A DNA stretch of 64,000 bases, from contig JAPSLL010000003.1 of the NCBI GenBank assembly GCA_031180805.1, positions 27,204 through 91,203 of the forward strand. Direction: 5' to 3'. Below, piece after piece: positions 44,614-52,685 of this stretch. Both the position numbers and the translations under genes were made by a program. The stretch comes from Bacillus sp. (in: firmicutes) (lineage in GTDB: Bacteria > Bacillota > Bacilli > Bacillales > Bacillaceae). The number at the start of each line of letters is the position of its first letter. The stretch's first letter is position 1. The notes under the pieces are model-generated. The model made no database searches. It was not told the DNA's origin and was given only the letters and a program-made list of their open reading frames with translations.

Positions 44614-46408
44614 GTCCATCCCCCCGCGGTATCGTAAATATAATTTTTGTTCCTTTTCCCTCAATACTTGAAATTCTCAAGCCACTATCCTCTCCGTATG
44701 ATAGCCGTAATCGATTATGAACATTTAGAAGACCGATCCGATTTCCATCTAATTCATTTGGATTATTTAGCATTTCATTAATACTCGCTAACTTTTCCTG
44801 ACTAATTCCACAGCCATTATCTTCAACAATGACAGTCAGCTCAGTATCTGTAAGGCTAGTTGTTATATAAACTGTTCCACCATCTTCTTTATCCTCTAAC
44901 CCATGAATAACTGCATTTTCAACTAAAGGCTGAATGATGAGCGGATAAATTTGGATGTTTTCAGAAAGTGGATCAATCGCTAATTCATAATGCAAGCGGT
45001 TTTCATATCTAAACTTTTGTATTTCTAAATAGCAGCAAACCATTTCGATTTCACTACTTAACGGAATGGTATTCCCACCTACCTCAAGGCTTTTTCTCAT
45101 TAATTTACCTAGTTGCTTAACAACCATGGCAATTTCCTTTTCCCCCTTCATATACGACTTCATGCGAATCGACTCAAGTGTATTAAATAGGAAATGAGGA
45201 TTAATTTGACTTGCCATCATTTTCAGCTTTATCTCCTTCTGACTGATTTCAAGCAAATTTCGTTGCTGTGTCGCATCCTGTACCTGCTCGATTAATTGAT
45301 GAATATTTTCAACCATCTGATTAAATTGCTTTGACAATTGCCCGATCTCATCATCACCATCAACAACAATTCTTGCAGTTAAATCCCCTTTTGAGACCCG
45401 ATCTAAATTTTGACTTAAATTTGATAAACGCTTTGATAACAGCCAGGAGACGGCAGCTATTAAAACTATTGCGAATACGATACCTGCGAATGTGACGACA
45501 ATTCCAAGCAAGCTTAGGCGATTAGCATGCTTTACGATATGTTTATCCGTCACAATAGAAATGATTTTAAGATGGTTTTGACTCATTTCAGGCTGTAAGC
45601 TATCAATAATTATTTGTGAGGGCTCTCCATCAATGTCTCCCTCAATAATCGTTGGTTCATCGGAAATCGAATGCATTGGGTCGATAATTTCATACATGCT
45701 TTTCCCAATAAGTTCTGTTTGATTTGCAGAGATAATATAATTGCTTTCATCGACTATCATTGTTAAAAATGGCTCCTGTTGAAGAATCATATTAAGCTGA
45801 CGTTGATTGACTGTCATAACTAAAATCCCATATGTTTTATAATCTAAAAAATTAATCCTTCTTACTAAACTTAAATACTGCCTATTATTCTTCGTTTCAT
45901 CTTCAAGATAGTACCAACGATTATATGCTGGATCTTCAGTTGATTTACTATACCAATGGAAGCCTCTTACTTGTTCATTTATCGGAATGATTTCCCAATT
46001 ACTAATTAACGTTGGATTACTTATATATAGCTTAATATTTTCAACCTCTGGATAATAATGGAGATAATAATCAAAGGCTTGATACTCCAAAAATGCATCA
46101 ACAACCTCAAAGGTCGTATTGTATGAACCATTTGCAAGACTGCTTAGCTTTTGATCAAATTGAAGATTATTAGAAATATAGATTGGTACATTTAAAACTT
46201 CAGCTGTTCGTTTTTTCACACGCTCAACATTCATTTTAGATTGTTCAATCGCATCCTTTACGGCATTGCCTCTTAATTCATAGGTTAAAAATATCCCGAC
46301 AACCATGATAGGAATAAACACAACAGCAATAAATGTCAGCATAAGCTTGTCACGTAATTTCATACTATTAATTGTTTTCATCACTACTGTAGCAAGATTT
46401 TTTTTCAC
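44606..46408 (-). CDS. YesM-type sensor histidine kinase, module B
   Basis: A membrane kinase of about 600 residues. A transmembrane helix lies near residues 20-40, followed by an extracytoplasmic sensing domain, a second helix and a HAMP domain (LSQNLDRVSKGDLTARI). The phospho-acceptor His lies in SQINPHFLFNTLESIRMK, and the ATPase has PLVENAVIHGLE and VEDNGCGI. The frame extends 33 bases upstream, but a GTG at 46408 is well spaced from AAAGGGG. A consensus-like cre site lies just before this start. The pair with the regulator is flanked by two copies of the same intergenic repeat. Confidence 0.93.
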   Translation of the reverse strand: MKKNLATVVMKTINSMKLRDKLMLTFIAVVFIPIMVVGIFLTYELRGNAVKDAIEQSKMNVERVKKRTAEVLNVPIYISNNLQFDQKLSSLANGSYNTTFEVVDAFLEYQAFDYYLHYYPEVENIKLYISNPTLISNWEIIPINEQVRGFHWYSKSTEDPAYNRWYYLEDETKNNRQYLSLVRRINFLDYKTYGILVMTVNQRQLNMILQQEPFLTMIVDESNYIISANQTELIGKSMYEIIDPMHSISDEPTIIEGDIDGEPSQIIIDSLQPEMSQNHLKIISIVTDKHIVKHANRLSLLGIVVTFAGIVFAIVLIAAVSWLLSKRLSNLSQNLDRVSKGDLTARIVVDGDDEIGQLSKQFNQMVENIHQLIEQVQDATQQRNLLEISQKEIKLKMMASQINPHFLFNTLESIRMKSYMKGEKEIAMVVKQLGKLMRKSLEVGGNTIPLSSEIEMVCCYLEIQKFRYENRLHYELAIDPLSENIQIYPLIIQPLVENAVIHGLEDKEDGGTVYITTSLTDTELTVIVEDNGCGISQEKLASINEMLNNPNELDGNRIGLLNVHNRLRLSYGEDSGLRISSIEGKGTKIIFTIPRGDGHV

Positions 46409-46426
46409 AAATATGGACCCCTTTAT

Positions 46427-46440
46427 AGTAAGCGCTTTCA
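46427..46440 (-). promoter_or_regulatory. Putative CcpA cre site before module-B kinase
   Basis: TGAAAGCGCTTACT on the minus strand satisfies every position of TGWAARCGYTWNCW. It lies about 20 bases before the GTG start, inside the presumed leader or promoter, so CcpA could block expression of the sensor pair. Confidence 0.6.
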
Positions 46441-46554
46441 AATAGATGTATTAATATTATTATATCTTAGATACCCTCCTTCATTAAAAAAAGTTATTGT
46501 ATGATATTTTACACATTTTCATGTCAAAATTAGTGAAAGGAGCTGTTTCTACTA

Positions 46555-46730
46555 GGCTCTGCTAAACTTGGTTGTTGATTTCCACTTCAGGCATTCGCCG
46601 CAGGCCGGTCTGGAGCCTTGCAAGCCTGGGGGCTCTCCCATTGACGAGCTTCTCTATGCAGGAGTTTCATGTAATCCGCTCAATCACTAGTGAATAAAAA
46701 TGAACAATAACCTTTTACATAGCCTGCTAC
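46555..46730 (+). repeat. Degenerate Bacillus intergenic repeat, copy 2 (MITE-like)
   Basis: Begins GGCTCTGCTAAACTTGGTTG, continues CTTCAGGCATTCGCCGCAGG, CCTGGGGGCTCTCCC and CTCTATGCAGGAGTTTCATG, and ends ACATAGCCTGC before AAAAAGAGACTGACC. It is the same element and orientation as 42841-43013. No coding sequence was found in this gap. Confidence 0.65.
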
Positions 46731-46736
46731 TAAAAA

Positions 46737-46803
46737 GAGACTGACCTGACAAATACCCCCTCATTGGACAATCAGGTTTATCAGTCATATATCGGTCAGT
46801 CTC
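46737..46803 (-). terminator. Terminator-like hairpin after the GH3 gene
   Basis: Perfect 10-base arms GAGACTGACC (46737-46746) and GGTCAGTCTC (46794-46803) with a smaller CCTGA/TCAGG pair inside. An A-run on the left gives a minus-strand T-run. It lies 9 bases after the GH3 stop. Confidence 0.7.
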
Positions 46804-46811
46804 GTACTATT

Positions 46812-49610
46812 TTATAAGAATTGGAACCAGCTTAATTGAATGCTTCCCTTAAAAACTATAAATATATTTTTAACATCCATTCCTTTTGTAATAGATTGTT
46901 CAACAGTTGTCCATGCTTGGAATCCGCCCGTTTGTGGAATCTCACATATACTAATAACAGGACCATCTTCTGTATTAGCTCTTACTTCTAAACAAGCCTT
47001 TTGACCACCATTAGCAACTCGCGCTGTAAAGGTTTGAAATGATTGATCCCAGTTAACTTGGTGAAAGGCAATCCAGCTAGCATCCTTTTTATTTCGAATA
47101 CTTGTACCGCCATCCTTACATTCATCTAAATATATTTGATGATAATCATCGTAATTTATTGCCTTTACCTTTTGAGCAATATTTCTCGGTGGAATCACTT
47201 CTCCATCGATTTCGATTTCAGTCTCTAAATGAATCGCTTCAGAGGATGCTCCGATCATGATCGAATATTTTCCTTTTTCAATACAATAGCGCTCTCTTGT
47301 AACATCCCAATAGGCAAGCTCTTCTCGGTTTAATTCAAAGGTAATTTCCTTCCTTTCCCCCTTTTTAAGGTAGACACGTTTAAAGCCTTTTAATGTTTTA
47401 ATTGGCCGTTTAACGCGTGATGTTTTACAGCCTATATACATTTGAATAACTTCTTCACCATCTACCTCACCTATATTCGCAATCGTTGCTGAAATTTTGA
47501 TTTTTTCTTTATCTGTATCATTTATTATGAGATTTTGATAATCGAAGCTTGTATACGATAATCCATGTCCAAACGGGTATAAAACATTCCCTCTAAAGTA
47601 TTGATAGGTTCTTTCTCCCTTAATAATATCGTAATCCATTATATCTGGGAGCTGTCCGGCAGATTGATACCATGTCATATTTAATCTTCCTGCAGGATTA
47701 TATTCTCCAAACAAAACATCAGCGATCGCTTGCCCATGCTCCTGGCCACCGTGTGAGGAATAAAGAACTGCTGGCACATTTTGTTTTATCCAATTAATTG
47801 AAAATGGATAGCTTCCAACAATGACAACGACTGTGTTAGGATTTACCTTTAAAACTTCCTGAATTAGCTTTTCTTGATCAGGTGGTAAATTTAAATTCGG
47901 TCGATCAATGCATTCCTTACCGTTTATAAACGGATTATTTCCAACAAAAAGAACTGCAGTCTCTGCTTGTTTTGCTGCTTCCACAGCTCTTTCAATTCCA
48001 CTTTCAACGACTTCCTTAATGAAATAATCCTTCTCCATCTCACAGACAGTCAAGTAGCCATTTTCATCAATTCCAATCGGTTGCTGATCCCAGGATGATA
48101 AGTGAATTTGATTGTTTTTTCGTTCATTCATACTGAATACTTCTTTTACAAACCAGCCCTTAGCTTCTAAAGAGCTTGCGGTTAATCTTCCATGCTCGTC
48201 AACTGTCACAAATTTCTCGTTGTGCTCAGACTGGATTGTTTCACTGCCCCATCCCCAATTTTTATGTGTAAAGATACTTAAGGCATTATTTGCTGGCTCA
48301 CCTAGTTTTACATGGAGAGAATGCTCTTCTACTTGAATATATTTTCCTGTTGTAGCTGAACGAAGCTTAATTCTGTCACATCCATCTGTAAAAATGACGT
48401 CTCCCTGTACCTTCTTGGTAATTCCTTTTAAAGGTGAAACTGTATATGGAGGTGTACCACTATACCAATCGGTAAGAACCTCTTTAGCAAGTGGTCCGAT
48501 AACTGCCACTTTCTTCGTTTTTAATGGTAATACATTTTGCTCATTCTTCAATAGAACGATTGATTTTCTTGCTGCTTGTAATGAAAGCCTACTATTTTCA
48601 GGTGAGCAAAGCTTATCCTCTGGAATGTTTGAATAAGGGTTTTTGTCTGCTGGATCAAATTCTCCAAGGCGAAAACGGACGCGAAACGTATTTTTTAGAG
48701 CAGTATCGAGATCAGCTTCATCAAGCAATCCTTGCTCAAGTGCATCCTTAATCGCCCGTAACGAAATCTCTTGATCATCTGTAATACTGTCAATTCCGTT
48801 TTTAATCGATAATGCGACAGCTTCTGCATATGACTCAACATATTTATGTTCGTTTACAGAACCTAAAACATCTCCAGCATCACTCACAACAAAGCCATCC
48901 ATGCCCCATTCCTGCTTAATAATATCATTTACATCAGGATTCATATTACATAAAGTGCCATTTACCGCATTATAGGCGGTCATAATGGATTGAACCTTAC
49001 CTTCTTTAATTTGTCTTTCAAAAGCCTTTAAATAATATTCACGCATATTTCTCGGATCAATGCTTGCGGAGCATTCCCCACGATCAACTTCATTATTATT
49101 TCCTAGAAAATGCTTTAACGTTGCAGCTGCTTTTAAATAGGTTGGATGATCACCTTGAAGTCCTTTAATAAATTCTGTTGTTAGCTTCCCAGTAAGATAT
49201 GGGTCCTCGCCATACGCTTCTTCCGTTCTTCCCCATCTAGGATCCCTTTCCATATCAACGGTTGGTGCCCAAATCGTAAGCCCATTTTTTTCTGGATCCT
49301 TTTGGTTATAAATTCGTGCTTCATCGGCAATGACCTGACCGATTTCCTTCATTAATTCCTCATCCCATGTACAGCCAAGTCCAATATTTTGCGGGAAGAC
49401 CGTTGCTTTTCCAAGCCAAGCTACTCCGTGAGCACCTTCTGTACCATGCTTATATTTCCTTATTCCTAACCGGGGAATTTCGTCTTGATATTGACACATT
49501 AAATTTATTTTTTCTGTTAACGTTAATCGTGAAACCAAATCCTCGAGTCGATCCTCTAACGGCATCGCCGGATTTTGAAATAAGTAGGTTTTCGTCGTTG
49601 AGCTCATCAA
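46812..49610 (-). CDS. Cytoplasmic GH3 beta-glycosidase with inserted beta-trefoil-like and C-terminal CBM6-like domains
   Basis: A 932-residue GH3 enzyme. The N-terminal barrel has APTVDMERDPRWGRTEEAYGEDP, KHFLGNN and nucleophile Asp244 in GFVVSDAGD. The second alpha/beta domain is interrupted at about residues 412-533 by a segment (IKLRSATTGKYIQVEEH, NEKFVTVDEHGRLTASS) that looks like a fascin-like beta-trefoil. Then follow KECIDRPNLNLPPDQ, a fibronectin III-like domain and a C-terminal CBM6-like sandwich from about 805. There is no signal peptide, so it trims imported oligosaccharides. The specificity (glucoside, xyloside or other) is not set by motifs. It lies upstream of module B in the same direction, with its own terminator. 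Confidence 0.92.
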   Translation of the reverse strand: MMSSTTKTYLFQNPAMPLEDRLEDLVSRLTLTEKINLMCQYQDEIPRLGIRKYKHGTEGAHGVAWLGKATVFPQNIGLGCTWDEELMKEIGQVIADEARIYNQKDPEKNGLTIWAPTVDMERDPRWGRTEEAYGEDPYLTGKLTTEFIKGLQGDHPTYLKAAATLKHFLGNNNEVDRGECSASIDPRNMREYYLKAFERQIKEGKVQSIMTAYNAVNGTLCNMNPDVNDIIKQEWGMDGFVVSDAGDVLGSVNEHKYVESYAEAVALSIKNGIDSITDDQEISLRAIKDALEQGLLDEADLDTALKNTFRVRFRLGEFDPADKNPYSNIPEDKLCSPENSRLSLQAARKSIVLLKNEQNVLPLKTKKVAVIGPLAKEVLTDWYSGTPPYTVSPLKGITKKVQGDVIFTDGCDRIKLRSATTGKYIQVEEHSLHVKLGEPANNALSIFTHKNWGWGSETIQSEHNEKFVTVDEHGRLTASSLEAKGWFVKEVFSMNERKNNQIHLSSWDQQPIGIDENGYLTVCEMEKDYFIKEVVESGIERAVEAAKQAETAVLFVGNNPFINGKECIDRPNLNLPPDQEKLIQEVLKVNPNTVVVIVGSYPFSINWIKQNVPAVLYSSHGGQEHGQAIADVLFGEYNPAGRLNMTWYQSAGQLPDIMDYDIIKGERTYQYFRGNVLYPFGHGLSYTSFDYQNLIINDTDKEKIKISATIANIGEVDGEEVIQMYIGCKTSRVKRPIKTLKGFKRVYLKKGERKEITFELNREELAYWDVTRERYCIEKGKYSIMIGASSEAIHLETEIEIDGEVIPPRNIAQKVKAINYDDYHQIYLDECKDGGTSIRNKKDASWIAFHQVNWDQSFQTFTARVANGGQKACLEVRANTEDGPVISICEIPQTGGFQAWTTVEQSITKGMDVKNIFIVFKGSIQLSWFQFL

Positions 49611-49656
49611 TCTACCTCTTTTCTACGTAATGTGAATACTTCTATTCTACGAGGTG

Positions 49657-49671
49657 TTGAAGCGTTTTCAA
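49657..49671. promoter_or_regulatory. Putative cre-like site upstream of the GH3 gene
   Basis: TTGAAGCGTTTTCAA (complement TTGAAAACGCTTCAA) is a near-palindromic cre-like sequence about 50 bases before the GH3 start. It departs from the relaxed consensus at one position. Confidence 0.5.
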
Positions 49672-49801
49672 ACCTAATGAATTAGCTGAAAAATCAGGTC
49701 ATTTTTTCAGGTTTAATAAAATTCACTAATGCTATCCGATTAGGAGTAAGGTGAACAAAAAAATGGCAAACATTTTGACATAACAATTGATATATAAAAC
49801 G

Positions 49802-49833
49802 AAAAACTCACCGTAAAAAATATGGCGAGTTTT
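49802..49833 (-). terminator. Terminator after the broken lipoprotein gene
   Basis: AAAACTCACC/GGCGAGTTTT stem with a loop of A/T, followed on the minus strand by T-rich sequence, about 37 bases after the stop at 49870. Confidence 0.7.
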
Positions 49834-49869
49834 CTTCATTTTAGTATATTGAGTTGTTCAACTATAACG

Positions 49870-50393
49870 TTAATGCTTCAATTCCTCTTCTAAGTTATTC
49901 ATCCAATATCCTTTTACTTCCTTTATTTGAGTATAATAATCCTCTTCTCCATCAAGGAAGAATGCCTCACTGCAATGACTATTTGTTATTTGAATTTCCT
50001 GATACTGAATTTCCTTCCCACTTTCTCCAGTGAAGCTCCCATTCCCCATTACGTGAGTACATTGTTCGTCAATTGCCGTTCTATTTCCTTTTTCATCTAT
50101 ATAATAATATTTATTGTTCACAGTATCAGATTTCGTATCTTTTGTAGAAGTAAGATAAATACCATATTGTTGAATGTCAGTATCATCCAATGCATCTAAA
50201 TTTTTAAGTTTTATAGGCACTACTGTATATTTTCCTTCTTTTTTAATGCAGGTTGGTTCGGAACATCATATAGCACTAAAATAGATCCTTCAAAGCCATT
50301 AGGTATAAGGTAAATGTCATTTGTTTCATCTTCTTTGTATGAGCAACCCCCAATGAGTATTAGGGTTAGTAATATCAATAAGGTCCTTATCAT
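49870..50393 (-). pseudogene. Frameshifted DUF6843-like lipoprotein
   Basis: Two overlapping frames make one plausible protein. The 5' part starts at ATG 50393 (AGAGG site upstream) as a lipoprotein: MIRTLLILLTLILIGGC, then NDIYLIPNGFEGSILVLYDV, and stops at a TAG near 50222. The 3' part continues in another frame as KYTVVPIKLKN, GIYLTST, NKYYYIDEKGNRTAI and ends at 49870. The combined order IYLIPxGFxG ... YYYxDExGNRT fits DUF6843-type Bacillus lipoproteins. The switch falls at six A on the coding strand (T at 50239-50244); seven would restore one frame of about 175 codons. It may be a true mutation, a phase-variable tract or a sequencing error. Confidence 0.75.
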
Positions 50394-50556
50394 TCGGATT
50401 TCGCCTCTTTTTGTAAAAAGTCACTAATTTCATCTTACGCAATTATATATAACTTTCCTTGATATTACATTAACTTTCCCTTATTAAGAAAGCACGCGAA
50501 GACGAAACACTTTATTCATTTTCTACGCCCTTGCAATTTTCTGAGTTATTTGGATA

Positions 50557-52617
50557 TTAGTCTTGATTTGTCGCATAATTTTTTTGTAAGTCAACATATG
50601 CTTCAACTACTCGATTCGCAATTCTTTTATTGATTGGATCACTATCATTACTAGCCCATGGAACGACGACACTAAATGCAATATCTGGATTTGTAGATGG
50701 ATAGTAGCCGACAAAGTTTAAATTATTTGTCTCCACGCCCCAATACTTTCGATTTACTCCATAATACGCGGTCTCAGAAGTACCTGTTTTTCCAGCGACA
50801 TCATGAGAAAATTTCCCTTGGGCTGTCCCAGATGTAACGACAAGCTTAAATCCTTGGCGAACTCGCTCGATATCGCTTGCTGTATTATTTACTCTGTTTA
50901 ATATTTTCGCTTCTATGTTAACAGCAATTGGTCCAAGCTCTGAATCTTCACTAGGTTCATGTATGCTTGTAACAATTCGCGGCTGAATACGTGAACCACC
51001 GTTTGCGATAACAGAGACATATTGTGCTAATTGCAATGGAGTATAAGTGTCAAATTGTCCAATCGAAATATCTAAAAGCTTCCCTGCTTCATCTGGTGGG
51101 TTTTGCAAGCCAGATGATTCCTGTGGTAAATCAATACCCGTTTGGACACCTAAGCCAAATTGGGCAAAATAATTTCTTAGTTTTTGAAAATCTTCTAAAT
51201 TAGCATTAAATGGTCCATTTTTCACATATGTGATATCAGCAATTTTCATCGCGACAAAGAACATGTATACGTTTGAGGATTCCTGCAATGCGGTTAAATC
51301 TGTCATTAATCCTAATGGATATGCACTAAAGGATTTCTTCTCTGGTGTTCCTTTTAAATAAATCGGTGCATCATAAAATATTTGTCCATGTGGCATTCCA
51401 TCCTGGTAGCCTGAAAGAACTGTTGCACCTTTTACAGTTGAACCAGCTTCATATTGTGTTGAAAATGCACCATATGCAAAATCAAGGACATTGCTACGAT
51501 TTTTCGGGTCAAGCTGTTTACCTACCATTGCCAACACGTCACCTTTGGACGGATCCATCATGACGACAAATGCACGATCCATTAATTTATGACTACCACT
51601 TGCCATTAGTAGCTCTTCCTCTACAATCTTTTCCACCGCTATTTGCAGCTCCATATCAAATGAAAGCTTTAAATCATGACCCCTTTGTCCTTCATCAATC
51701 ACTTTTTTAGAAACAATCTTCCCTGTGTTATCAGAAATGTATTCTATTTTTGCTTTCCGTGGATTTAAGTAATCCTCGTATTGGTACTCTAAATAACTTT
51801 TACCAACACGATCATTTCTCGCATAGCCTCTTGCTACATAATAATCCTCTCGTGATTGAAGAATACCTTGCTCAGGTGTCGTTAAACCACCAAAGATCGA
51901 CTGTAAATACTCTTCATATGGATAAGTTCGATCCCAATCAGTAATTACATCGATTCCTGGTAATTCCTCCAAATGCTCAGCAACAGTTGCAACTTCCTCT
52001 TCTGTTAAGCTTGTTGATTTTACAATTTGCGGTTCATATTGATATCCTGACGAGAAACGCTTGTATATATATGCAAGCTCCTGCTGTTCTAAATTTTCTT
52101 TTATTTTTGTTATCTCTGTTTCTTGTACTCTTTCAACTTGGAGCTTATAGGTTTGTGCTGGCTCAAGCTCTATTTCCTTTTTAGAAAGAAGCTTCTTAGC
52201 TTTTTCAGCGTTTGTTGCTAACCAATAATCTCTTATATCACGTTCTTTTAACTCTTTCTTTAAAAATTCCGGCTCAAAGCTAAGAAATTCTGCAAGCCTT
52301 TTGGCAGTGTTGATTTTATCTTCAGTCTTTGTTGCCTTATCAACTGTATAGGTAATTGCAGGAACACTTTGATTATCGACAACGACACGATTATAACGGT
52401 CAACCATTTTTCCTCTAGGTGCCGGGAGAGTTGCATAAGCTGCCTCAGTCTTTGATGCTTCCTTTGAAAACTCCTCCCCCTGAACAATTTGAACAAATCC
52501 TAACCGAACAATAAGTGCTATGAAAAGCAAAAATATGAGAAAAAAGAAAACATTGATTCGTACAAATCTTGTTTTTATTAATTTACGAGTTTCAGATCCA
52601 TGTGTTTGTTCTGTCAA
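50557..52617 (-). CDS. Class B penicillin-binding protein, PbpA/PbpH-like transpeptidase
   Basis: A transpeptidase of about 686 residues. One N-terminal membrane anchor (FFFLIFLLFIALIVRLGFVQIV) is followed by a dimerisation region (APRGKMVDRYNRVVV) and the penicillin-binding domain. Residue numbers counted in the longer frame starting at 52632: STVK 398-401 (acylated Ser), SSN 452-454 and KTGT 615-618. RNDRVGKSYLEYQYE and RAFVVMMDPSKGDVLAM match the Bacillus PbpA/PbpH group, which cross-links peptidoglycan for side-wall growth. The GGAGGG site overlaps the first codons of that frame, so TTG 52617 (MTEQTHGSE) is preferred. It lies 69 bases behind the PbpC/MecA-like gene, without a terminator, so both are probably co-expressed under BlaI control. 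Confidence 0.93.
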   Translation of the reverse strand: MTEQTHGSETRKLIKTRFVRINVFFFLIFLLFIALIVRLGFVQIVQGEEFSKEASKTEAAYATLPAPRGKMVDRYNRVVVDNQSVPAITYTVDKATKTEDKINTAKRLAEFLSFEPEFLKKELKERDIRDYWLATNAEKAKKLLSKKEIELEPAQTYKLQVERVQETEITKIKENLEQQELAYIYKRFSSGYQYEPQIVKSTSLTEEEVATVAEHLEELPGIDVITDWDRTYPYEEYLQSIFGGLTTPEQGILQSREDYYVARGYARNDRVGKSYLEYQYEDYLNPRKAKIEYISDNTGKIVSKKVIDEGQRGHDLKLSFDMELQIAVEKIVEEELLMASGSHKLMDRAFVVMMDPSKGDVLAMVGKQLDPKNRSNVLDFAYGAFSTQYEAGSTVKGATVLSGYQDGMPHGQIFYDAPIYLKGTPEKKSFSAYPLGLMTDLTALQESSNVYMFFVAMKIADITYVKNGPFNANLEDFQKLRNYFAQFGLGVQTGIDLPQESSGLQNPPDEAGKLLDISIGQFDTYTPLQLAQYVSVIANGGSRIQPRIVTSIHEPSEDSELGPIAVNIEAKILNRVNNTASDIERVRQGFKLVVTSGTAQGKFSHDVAGKTGTSETAYYGVNRKYWGVETNNLNFVGYYPSTNPDIAFSVVVPWASNDSDPINKRIANRVVEAYVDLQKNYATNQD

Positions 52618-52685
52618 ATGTGTTCCCTCCAATTAACATCCTTTCAAGCTTGTTTCTTGCGAAATATAACGGCCTTATAGGAATT

